Source: Dendrophyllia cribrosa
Taxonomy: Eukaryota; Cnidaria; Anthozoa; Scleractinia; Dendrophylliidae
Reading direction: 5' to 3'
NCBI GenBank assembly: GCA_024195265.1
Contig: JAJLRJ010000010.1
Location: 24,509,181-24,573,180, forward strand
DNA: 64,000 bases
Positions 47,982 to 58,288 of the stretch are shown one piece after another. Position 1 is the first letter of the stretch; every line of letters starts with the position of its first letter. The notes under the pieces are model-generated. The model worked only from the letters and a program-made list of their open reading frames with translations. It did no database searches and was not told the DNA's origin. Position numbers and translations under genes: made by a program.

Positions 47982-48327
47982 TTAATTTAGCTTGGCAAAT
48001 GTTCATTCGCTGCTTGTTGTGTAAGAAATGGCGCGAGATAAAATGAATAATTAGTAAAATAATAAAATGTTGTATATGTCAATGAATTTTTCTCGAAACT
48101 GTGATTTCTTATAAATGTGTTGAACTATAATTGCTCGAGCTTGCGCAATATCGCCTGATTTTAACCAACCCGGCCGCAAGTATCAGGCGATATTGCGCGC
48201 GCTTTCGCACTATAACTATTAAATGTTTGCTGCTGCTTGTTTGCATTACACAAATTCTCATTTTGTTCCAGAGAACATCAATGTAAAGGAAAACAGCCAA
48301 CCCTTATCATAACCTTAGCTAGAAGCA

Positions 48328-50977
48328 ATGATACTGAAGCCTTGGAAGATACAAGCGGGAACAGGTTTAACATTTTGTTTCTCCATATTGCTGCTTTTTC
48401 CCGCGACATCTGGCAATCACGATACAAGAGCTTACAAAGATGGCGACGTCATGTTGGGTGGCCTGTTCAACGTCCAATTTGCTGGTAACGGTGATCACTG
48501 CGGTGAACTTTACCTAGCGGGACTGGGACACGTCGAGACCATGCATGATCTTCGCCATTGAGAGCGTGAACAAGAACCCAAATTTGCTTCCAAACGTAAC
48601 CGTTGGATACGATATCAGGAACTACTGTGAGAGCAGTGCTTTGGCTATGAAAATAACCTACGACTTCGTGTCTAACTCAAAGGCCAACAGTTCTGCTTTC
48701 GGCTATTCCACGAAGGTCATGTCCAAGCCCATCTCAGCATTGATTGGCCCTACTTATTCCGGCAGTGCGGTACTGGTGGGAAGTTTACTTCAGGTCGCTA
48801 ATATTCCCGCCATTAGTCCGGCTGCAACAAGCTCAGAGTTGAGTTCGCGATTGTACAAAGACTTTTTCAGGACGGTTCCACCTGACAACTGGCAAGCAAA
48901 GGTCATGGCAGACATCATAGAGCTCTTCAACTGGACATACGTGGTGACTGTGGGTTTGGATGACTCTTATGGTCGGAGTGGTATTTGGGCGCTGGAAATA
49001 GAGTCGTACGAGAGAAAAAGCTTCTGCGTTGCTTTCCTTTTCGGATTTCATCCCACCGCTGGGCTATCAAAAGAAGATCAAGCAAACTGTTGAGAAGATC
49101 AAACGAAAGCCAAACATTGGAGTGATCATCATATGGCTTTCTGGACATTATGTAAGGGCATTCTTAACAGAGGTAACGAATGAGAACGTTAAAGAAAAGA
49201 CCTTCATATTTAGCGACTCAATCTCCTCGGAAGATGCAATTTTTCTTGACCCTCGCTTCATAATACTGGATGGTGCCCTGGGAATACAGCCACGTGTCTA
49301 TCAAAATACCGCTTTTGAAGACCACCTAAAGAGGATCACTCCTGCAAACAAGGTTGAAATGAGGGCTGAGTGGTGGGACGAATTCTGGAGATCACAGCTG
49401 AACTGCTCAGCTAAACATTCTCCTGATTCTGGTGTTGCACCTTGCAAGGGAAATCTAACGTCATACCATGCCGTAAAAAAAATACACAGCTCTTACAACT
49501 CGTATACTATTGACGCGGTTATTGCTTTAGCGCATGCGCTGGATAACATTTACAATTGCTCCGCTATGCATGAAGCAAAGGAAAAGGATAGCTGCCCTCC
49601 GGTTGAGCCAACCGTCAAGGGAAGCGATCTACGGGAGTACCTCAGAAACGTGAGTTTTAACGGTTTGACTGGCAAAGTGCAGTTTGACAGTGTTGGAGAT
49701 CCTTTATCTGCCTCGTATGATATCGTAAACTTCCAACGTGATCCAAGCACAGATAACGCTCTCAGAAAGGTTATTGTTGGAGTTTGGGACAAAGAGACCA
49801 CGCCCAATCTCCAGATAGATGTCTCCAACATACGTTGGAATTCCTATCCAAATAGTGTTTCAGGCCCTTTGTCCTTCTGTGCACCCGAATGCCTGCCTGG
49901 CACAATGAAGGCAATCACGACGCCATGCTGTTGGGACTGTGTTGAATGCCCACAAGGAACTATCAGCACTGAGCTTGGATCTAGAAGTTGCATAGAGTGT
50001 GATTCAGAGACAAAACCAAATAAAGGTCGCACTAAGTGTGAAAAATTACCGATCATTAACATCACGCTTTCAAACGCCATTGGAATCAGCATAACAGTGG
50101 TGGCTTCCATCGGATTTGTTCTCACGCTGTTAGTCTGCGCATCATACATCAAATTCTACGATACCCCAATAGTGAAGGCGTCAAGCAGAGAAGTTTCTGT
50201 CCTGTTGCTGTTTGGTATTGCAACTCTTTTTGTTTTGCCCGTTGTTGAACTTGGTAAGCCTAGCGATTTCCTTTGCAGCACAACAAATGTCTGGCGCTAT
50301 TCTGCACTCAATGTTTGTATCACTGTACTCTTTTTAAAGCTAACGCGGATCACAGGCGTCTTTGAGTTAGATAAAGTGGCGCAGCTGCTTAAACCGTGCT
50401 TTAAGAACGCAAAAAGGCAAGGTTTTCTATTTTCATGATCAATTCGGCCGCTTTCTCTTTAATAGCGATATGGATGGCTTTTGATTCCCCTGGGCGCCAA
50501 AGGATCATCCGCTCAGACGAGTACATTTTTCTTGTGTGCAAACCTTTCTTCACCAACACTGGCCTCTCACTGTTCATCGCCGTATGTGCTTGTATGCTGA
50601 CCACGGCTTTCCTGTGCACGTATTATGCTTTTAAAGCCAGAGGCATCCCCGAGAACTTCAACGAAACAAAATACATAGGATTCTCTATGTATATTCTACT
50701 TTTGTCCTCGCTAGCCTATTACCCGGTAGTGTTTAATTTTGAAAGTTGGTATGTGGCACTTGTTTCTTGCTCGACGACGTTAGTCACTTCCTTTGGTTTG
50801 TTGAGCTGCATGTTCGGGCCCAAAATCTACGTTCTTCTTTTCTGTCCCCAGCAAAACACCCTGGAAGCCGTCAGGTCGCAGGTGTCGCAGTATTCCTTTA
50901 ATGTATCAGGAACAAACGTTTTGCCTGCATCTATTGACGTCGGTAGACGTAACGCTGTTGTGAAGCCCGCCGGCTAG
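48328..50977 (+). pseudogene. Class C GPCR (metabotropic glutamate receptor-like), frameshifted
   Basis: Domains in order: an ATG at 48328 with a hydrophobic leader (TFCFSILLLFPATSG); a Venus-flytrap ligand-binding domain (YKDGDVMLGGLFNVQF, GPTYSGSAV, IPAISPAATSSELS); a nine-cysteine linker (FCAPECLPGTMKAITTPCC to CEKLP); and seven membrane segments from about 50085. Family signatures include SSREVSVLLLFG, IAIWMAFDSP, RGIPENFNETKYIGFSMY and FGPKIYVLLF. Several N-glycosylation sequons are present. No intron interrupts it. Three shifts break the frame: a 4-bp ATGC/CATG duplication at about 48541-48549, a one-base change in a C/T run near 49036-49041 (VAF before SDFIPP), and another near 50430-50437 before the fourth membrane segment. 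All residues around the breaks stay family-like, so damage is recent or partly sequencing error. Ligand cannot be deduced. Confidence 0.85.
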
Positions 50978-51059
50978 TAGAAGTCAACTCCACTGAGCTA
51001 TCACATTAACGATGCAGTCCAGATAGCTTCACGTAGAGTTGCCGAGATGTTACGAAATT

Positions 51060-51200
51060 AAGGGAGCTTCAGCAACCACAACGGCAATGCCAGCGAGAAC
51101 GGCACAAAACAATAGGTTCAATGAGCGAAAACGTGCGTTTTTTTTCCCTAAAAGATATACTCGTATACTCGAGATGTACTCATAAGAGCTGACCTTTTTA
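51060..51200. repeat. GGGAGCTTCAGCAACC-type repeat end
   Basis: AAGGGAGCTTCAGCAACCAC here, a related stretch at about 26357, and an inverse counterpart (GCATAAGCTCCCTAC) at about 52733. Probably MITE ends just downstream of the receptor. Confidence 0.4.
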
Positions 51201-51751
51201 AAGGCTAAAACACGCGCGTGGGAGTCGCGAAGGCATGCCACTCTTTATTACACTGCAAATTTGCTGTCGTATAAATTTCATTTTTATTTAATCAAAAAAA
51301 ATTTTAGTGGCCAACTAGCTGAAGTATTATGGAAATTTCAGCTGTGAAATATTAGATCCATGTTTTGTTTCAACCTGGCACGTCAGGCCATAAAAAGATT
51401 CAGATGGTCAACAGACAAAAGTGCAATCAGGCCGAAAACCGATAGCAGTTGTGTTAATTCCAAGGTTTAGACATCAATGCTGATCCTATTGTTAAATTGA
51501 ACTGAAAAAACGAATAAAATGTGTTAATTGTGGAGTTTTCCTTTTTTCACTGACGCGGGTACCCTGTGGTACGGAAATGTTATTTTAGTATTTGTATACG
51601 TTAAATTGGCTGAAAATTGATCTAAATGATTTTGTTATTTAATACATCACAAAACATGCGCAGGCCCCGCTCAAAAAGAAGTTTGATTAGATTTGTCACT
51701 TTACACAACGTGGGTACCCTGTGGAAACAGCTTCAAATATTTATTGCTTAA

Positions 51752-51976
51752 AGGGATAGTATCACGAGGTTCCACGCGCGGCACTGTTCACTATTCTTGC
51801 TCCGGAATTTTGGACATATCACTGTTAAAAGTGATTTTTTCTTTCTTTTGGCTATCAAAACGGATTTTTTTGATTCAACAAATACCTCCACTTCTCGACG
51901 GCCTTTTTGAATTTGCGGAATCAAACTTGAAAAGTGGGCCGACGTTTTCAAGTTTCGACCTCGTGATACTATCCCT
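51752..51976. mobile_element. TTAA MITE with AGGGATAGTATCACGAGG ends
   Basis: AGGGATAGTATCACGAGGTT and its near complement, flanked by TTAA at 51748-51751 and 51977-51980. Terminal sequence is related to the 47612 element. Confidence 0.85.
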
Positions 51977-51982
51977 TTAATA

Positions 51983-52144
51983 AGGGCCTGGTCGCACTAC
52001 AGTCAAAAACAAAAATTAGCCTGTGCACAATGACATAAAAACAAAAACATTCCACAAAAAGCGTGTCCCACCTGAGCGGTTTCTTTTGTTTTTCTCGATT
52101 TTTGTACGGGCAAATTTTTGTTTTTGACTGTGCGACCTGGCCCT
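51983..52144. mobile_element. 162-bp MITE abutting the previous one
   Basis: AGGGCCTGGTCGCAC plus CAGTCAAAAACAAAAATT and the complement at the right end. It starts two bases after the TTAA of the preceding MITE. Confidence 0.8.
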
Positions 52145-54102
52145 AAGCCATTTTCGTATTTAAAATTACCGCTGAATTCAAACACCAATGACACATTGAT
52201 ACAGGGTTAGACTCGACCTGATGTAAAATATTCACAAATACCGGCAGAAGGTGCGTGAAATTTGAAAATTAAACAATAGACAGAGCTCTAAACAGGTCAT
52301 CTTCTCGCCTGAATTTGTGAATTTATCACTTCAGATTGAGGCTAACCCTGTAAAAATGCGTCTCCAATGCTTTCATTCAGCGACCATAGCGAATTCGAAA
52401 CTGGACTATTTCGAGATGTTCCACTGAAGGGATTTTTTGGGCACTTGCCTTGGTCATATAACGCATAAATAAATTCTGTTGCAATTAGTTTGATCTCAAA
52501 CCACAGATTGACTGGACTAGTAACAAAGAACGTCAAATGATCAAATTATAGGTTTTGTGGAGAACGTGAACTTTCCTGTCTCTATTTGAACTTAAAGCCG
52601 ACCCTACAAATTCAGATCCTGGACAATTCAGTCATATTAGACAAATTAAACAAATTGGCCACTGCAAAGTAGTTTAAAATAGCGCAAATCCTTTTTTCAA
52701 GTGACGCTTTCCTTGGCGTTGCCGTGGTCATTGCATAAGCTCCCTACACAGGCAGGGGACGTAGTCTTCAATGAGTGGTACAAAGTTTGAGAATAGTGCC
52801 CCAAAAATGTACTTTTATTTTATTTTATGTTTCCGTTTCCCCCTGAAGATTGAAGATTTTAACCGTTAACCTTCAAACTCTTGGCTGTCTCCATAATGGT
52901 TAACTCGTCCCCATAAGTATTCTCTTCAACTCATAACTTCAAAACAATATAACTTTAACATTTATTCAGCCATGTTACGGATATTCTGTACAAATCTGAA
53001 ATCTGTTACACACTTTCCTCTTTAAAGTCTTTTAACAGCCAACATAATTATAATTTACCAACTTTGGTTTCATTCCATTAGAAAGCACACCTTAACCCAG
53101 ACAATCTAACCGGTATATTGTAAGCTAACCCAGGACTGCCGCTAAATTTAACTTTCGTTTATAACTTTCCGAGTTATCAACGACGTCTGTCTTAAGCGCC
53201 CAAAATTTTGGCTTTGTTAAAATTGAGATGGCAGTAAATATGAAAGAAATCATATGAACTGCAAAAATGTATTCAACTGAAAAAATGGTCATCCCAGTGA
53301 TGAACGCAATTAATGCAATTGCGATTTAAATCTAAAAAAATTCCTAGGTTTTGTAAGTTAAAATTAGCAGTAAAAAGTACTTTAAAAAAAGAGAAATTAA
53401 AAAAATCTTGGAAATCTGTTTAATCCTGGGTTAGCGATAGTCGTCTTTCGCATAACTGGGTTCTTAACTAAAATAATACTTAAGCCGCTTGCCATTTGTC
53501 GTAGCTTGCTGGACACAACAGTCAAATTTTAAAGGGAAACTGCCCCAGCTGATGTATCGTGTTTTCATGATTATGGCCAAGAACTTGCTTTAGCTTGCTT
53601 TATTATCTTGAGATGGGAAGAAAAAGTCGCCAATAGTGATTAAAGCAAAGGAATATTAACTAAAGAGACAAAATAATGCCAAAAAAGGTCAAAATTCCAC
53701 AAGAATGACACTTTTGATTTTTTGACCACCTGCACGAATTCAAACTTGATGAACTGTAATCCACTTCCATCCTTGCGACCCTGCGCTTTATCTCGAAACT
53801 ACTGCTTCTGATTTGCTCTATAGAATCTTTTTATCCAATTAAGTTGTATATTTGGTGGTATTTGGCGATATAACATGGAAAAAGATAAGTGAAATCTTGT
53901 TATTTCGTTGGGACAGTGTCCCTTGAAACGGAATGCACCTTTATGAAGACCTGTTCCTACTACAAGTCCATGAGAATGGTTCATACTTTCTACGAATTGA
54001 CCAGCCGGCCAGTTCTGAGAAATGGTAAGCGCCCTTAGTGTTTACGTAGGTAACGTATCCTATTCTCCACTCCAGAAACTATAAAAAATACCATAATACT
54101 CT
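52145..54102. other. No gene recognised
   Basis: AT-rich. The piece at 52540-52745 matches repeat sequence at 26460-26650. Confidence 0.4.
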
Positions 54103-54528
54103 TTAAAGTGCAGGTTTTGGTGGTGCTTGATGTAAACTGCACGAACTGCACGTGCTATGCTTCAACTTCTTGGCAATTTGCATACAGTGCACATTTGTAT
54201 ACGAACACACAATGCTACATCCTAGCGTTGCCCATGTACTCTGAATTCCATTGTGCCATTCCATTCCTGGTGTCATTCTAACAAAGGAGACTTGAATAAT
54301 TACACCCCGGTGAGGCTGAGCCTGCACAGAAAAGATTATTATGGTATTTTCGGAGTGGCCTATTCTGACTTTGTAGGTGTAGCCAGTTCCTGTAGACGGA
54401 CAAAAACCGATGTCCACCTTTCCTTGATTTACAGTACTGACCCCATTACTTATTAATCCTTCACTCCCAAGAAGCCAAAATCGACACTGGCTGTGTAAAG
54501 AAACGGATTTATTTATAACAGGAAACAC
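54103..54528 (-). CDS. Unrecognised open frame, 141 codons
   Basis: The minus frame reads FWLLGSEGLISNGVSTVNQG, KVDIGFCPSTGTGYTYKV and SVQAQPHRGVIIQVSFVRM in a natural-looking composition with spaced cysteines near the end (CSSCSLH). A pyrimidine-rich stretch ending ACAG lies at the minus position corresponding to about 54496, which could be a splice acceptor for an internal exon. I recognise no family. It may be a gene exon, a decayed gene or chance. Confidence 0.25.
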   Translation of the reverse strand: MFPVINKSVSLHSQCRFWLLGSEGLISNGVSTVNQGKVDIGFCPSTGTGYTYKVRIGHSENTIIIFSVQAQPHRGVIIQVSFVRMTPGMEWHNGIQSTWATLGCSIVCSYTNVHCMQIAKKLKHSTCSSCSLHQAPPKPAL

Positions 54529-54710
54529 ACGCCAGACAATTTTAGCGTTGTCATGGTGACACTCCTCACTACGGAAAATAAAGAGACGGGTGACTACTGT
54601 TGCAAGCCATCTTTATAAAACCCCATTTGAAACATTTCTAAGTCAAACTTCTATACTTCTATATCTAGACACCCTCGTAAGCGACCACAACCCGTAAACC
54701 TTTTCCTGGG

Positions 54711-54746
54711 GAGGGGAGGGGGGGGGGGGGGGGGGGGGGAGGATAG
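54711..54746. repeat. Poly-G tract
   Basis: About 23 G in a row within GGGGAGGGGAGGG sequence. Confidence 0.9.
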
Positions 54747-55189
54747 GGGAGGGGCTACATACATAGGCCCACAGTAATGCGCAAACTGTAGTGGTGTCCT
54801 GGCAAGTCTGGCGCAGCTAAATAATGTTTTTTGAAGTAAACGTAAACGACCAGCTTTCCTGATCCCGATAATGATCGCTTACGAGATTGTCGGCTTTAAG
54901 TGTGTCCAAATCATGCAATTTCGAGTTTATACATGAATTCTGTTGTTAACAGCAGTAAGGGTGGTCTGATTGTACCCTTAAATACTTTATACATTTCCTA
55001 GCCTTGATTACCTGGGTAACAGATGTCTTCTTCGCGGCACTCTTTCGTAATATGAGAGACAAGACAGCGAGATAAAACCCTCTGGTACCAAGGATAGGCC
55101 TTGATTTCTGTCAGGACGTATAAACAGAGGGATAATGGGTGGGGTGAGGGAGCTACGGAAAACCTGTCACGGAATGTTAACACGGGGAA

Positions 55190-55258
55190 ACGGGGAAGGG
55201 AGGGAGGGGAGGGGGGAAGGGAGGGAGGGGAGGGGGGAAGGGAGGGGGTAGGGGTTTT
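55190..55258. repeat. Purine-rich (GGGA)n minisatellite
   Basis: Unit GGGAAGGGAGGGAGGGGAGG repeated about two and a half times; strong G-quadruplex potential on the plus strand. Confidence 0.85.
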
Positions 55259-55907
55259 GGGTGAAAATCTGCGAAGCGCTTACAAACGTTTAAATATCAT
55301 TTAAAAAGAGTGTAGGGGGACATCAGTGCTCCGTCGAGCCTGGTTAATCTAGTTGAATTATGATCACCCTATTTCACCCATATTGTTCCTATTCAATTCT
55401 AAACATTCTATTCTTATTCCTGGTAATTTCTTGTGTTTTATTTTCAGTTGTTCAGTCGACTGGAGCAGACTGAACACACCATTAACTATCCAAATATGTA
55501 ATGACTTCATTATTTTGCTAAGCAACTTTCTCTTACGTACGATAATATTTTAAATGGTAATAACTTTGGAAAGCCTCTATTGTAACTTTCTAATTTTTAA
55601 CAATTGATTGGTATTCTCGGGTGAAAGAGAAAACCCAAGTAAATATTTTAAATTAAAACACTGAAAAAGAACAAATAGTAATCTTCGTGTCAGAACTTTG
55701 TTTAGCCTATCACGTAGAAGTTCACTGGGTTCGTCACGCACTCCTTCAGTCACGCATGTTCATGACGACGTTGTGCGTGACGATCCAAATGATGTCTTTG
55801 CATGGGACTACTGCAGCTTGCTTTTATTAGAAAAAGAAGCTTTACTGACCCCTTTTTAGTCCCAAATCCCCACTCCAGAAAGGATGGTCTTCAAACTTTC
55901 TTAAAAA

Positions 55908-55936
55908 CAAGGGGGGGGGGGGGGGGGGGGGGGGGT
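55908..55936. repeat. Poly-G tract
   Basis: G run of about 25. Confidence 0.9.
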
Positions 55937-56494
55937 AACTCTCCTACATAAGGATGGGTAGGTTTGTTTTCTAATTTGAAAATGGCTATATCATTTGACG
56001 TTTTGCCTGGAAAAGGAGGACTTTTAAGGGGCTATATCACCAGATTAATAATGACTTTGAAAAGCCATCAAAGGAAATCTAAAATAATTGTCCAGTTTTG
56101 TTGACAATTACTATTAGAGCACAGAAATTATAAATGTGTGTTTTTAGCAGCGGACGGCAGGATGGAAATGGATTGCAACTTTAAAAATTTAGGCTAAGTT
56201 TTTTTTCAAGTTCTTCTCCCATGTCTTCGAAAAATCGAAAAAAAAACGCAATAAATGTTGAGGAGTCACCTCCGGGACACTTTCTAACTTCTAGATGATT
56301 CATCTAATCCCTGTAGTTGATAGACTGAATTCAAGCCGCCTCATCCGATCCGGAGTCATCTACCACAATAGAGGTGAGAAGTCCAGGTTACCCCTAGTTT
56401 CTGGAGCGGGAATTGCTTTCTACAGTATTTGACACGGAAATTACTATTGTTTTGTAGCGTGAGATAAATTCCGTATCCACTTCCCTTTTATATT

Positions 56495-56526
56495 ATACTA
56501 TACTATACTACACTATACTATACTAC
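56495..56526. repeat. (TATAC)n microsatellite
   Basis: TATACTATACTATACTACAC-type repeats. Confidence 0.8.
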
Positions 56527-56685
56527 ATTGTTATACTAATGAGCGGTGGATACAACACCTAGTAGAACGATGCATTGGTTTATTGCTTAGTTTTCTGCTG
56601 TTGAAACTGGATATTGCAAAGCATAGTTGATGACACGAAATATGCGGTTTTATTTGTGATTTCCTTTGGAAAATTCACGCTCTTA

Positions 56686-56967
56686 GAGCAGTTTTCAATT
56701 GAGTGTCGAAAGCAATTAAACAATTGCTTTGGTTTTGCATTGCTACGCTTTGTGATTGGCTAAAAAATCTCGCGCCACTTTCTCGACCAATCAGAAGTAA
56801 AACCAAAACCAATCGTGACTTGCTCGCACGCGTTTTCCCGCGCTTGGCGCCGCCGACATGTAATTGCTTCGAGCTCTGATTGGTTCATTGGATTGTTTAC
56901 GACTGCTGTGATTGGTCAGAGTAATTACTTTGGTTTTGGTTTTACGACACTCAATTGAAAACTGCTC
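56686..56967. mobile_element. TA-flanked MITE with GAGCAGTTTTCAATTGAGTG ends
   Basis: Near-perfect inverted ends GAGCAGTTTTCAATTGAGTG and the complement, TA on both sides (56684-56685, 56968-56969). The interior holds at least four CCAAT/ATTGG boxes in both orientations (near 56752, 56787, 56877 and 56911). Confidence 0.8.
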
Positions 56968-57481
56968 TATTAACAGCTGACCATGGATCATCACGCAATG
57001 CTTTGAGACGTGTTGCGTGACGGACCAAAAGAGTGAATTGTAAGCTGTAAGAAAATTGCGTAAGATATTTATCAAAAGATACCTGCAAGAAGGATCTTAG
57101 ACGAACTGGTAATAGAATCTTAAGCCAATGGATCCTTTCAAAATTTTCTATAAGTTTAAAATATGTAGATAAGGCATGACAAACCGAACACCATGCTGAA
57201 AATAAAATCCAATACGTTACGTTCTTGAGATGCTTCATCTGGGAAGAGACGTGTCATTCTGCGCAAATAAAGGGGATGTAAAATTGTTGTCATAGTAACC
57301 CCTGCATGGTAAGACAGCACGATCACGTGTTAAATTACTACTTGGACGTCTAGGGAACAGCGCTGATCTGCCGGCTGAAAATACGAACTCTTGAAGAGCT
57401 CTGGGTTGCACTTGAGATCACTTCCATCCACCTAAAGAGAGGAACAAAAACACCATTTATAAGTGTGATAAAAGGGGTATA

Positions 57482-57978
57482 CAGTCAACTCCCTCAAAGA
57501 TGGACACCGTCGGGACCGGCCCCAACTGTCCGTCTTAGAGAGGGAGGTGTCCGGCTTATAGAGTCGAGGTAACGTGAAACCATTCTGAGACAACAAAGCT
57601 GAACCTATGCACAATGAATACACGTCTGTTGTAAGTCTTTTTAAAGTCGTTTATTTAAGTAAAACCTACAAACTGGAACAAAAATAACATTAGAAAAGTG
57701 GACTCGTTTGTTCATATTAAGCACTTACATTTCAGTTTTGAAGTTGTTTTTTTTCACAAAAAAAGCACTTCTCAAGTGTCCGTTGACAGTTTCAAAGTGT
57801 CTGCTGTCCGTCTTGGAGAGGTGTCCGTCTTATAGAGAGTTTAGTTACATTAAAATGACTGAAAAACGGCAGGGACCATCACCCGATGTCCGTCTTATAG
57901 GGGTGTCCGTCTTGTAGGGGTGTCCGTCTTATAGGGGTGTCCGTCTTGTAGAGGTGTCCGTTAAGAGAGGGTTGACTG
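57482..57978. mobile_element. Tc1/mariner-like MITE with internal GTGTCCGTCTTATAG repeats
   Basis: CAGTCAACTCCCTC and its near complement, flanked by TA at 57480-57481 and 57979-57980. The right half has tandem GGTGTCCGTCTTATAGA units of about 18 bp (57890-57965). Confidence 0.85.
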
Positions 57979-58207
57979 TACCCTGTATCGCTATCCAGTG
58001 GCACCTTATTAAGGTTACCGACCATCACTGGGCCACCAAAATCTGGTCTTAAGAACATTCGCGCGAAAATATTGATTTTTTTTTTATAAAACTTTGCTAC
58101 AGCAAGGTAGCGAGTAGCCTCCCACGCAGTCGTTTTTAGGGGTATCGTGTTTCACTCCCCCCCACAAACGCCTGCTCAACCGTGACCAACATTCCTTTGC
58201 CCCGCTT

Positions 58208-58220
58208 AGCCAATCACATT
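58208..58220 (+). promoter_or_regulatory. CCAAT box upstream of the helicase gene
   Basis: GCCAATCACATTG lies about 80 bp before the RecQ start codon, in an otherwise repeat-like upstream. Functional role is inference. Confidence 0.3.
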
Positions 58221-58288
58221 GTACCTACTTAATCTGGTAGGTTGACCTTGACCGCACGACGCTTTTCGCGGGACGAGATCAAAACAAC

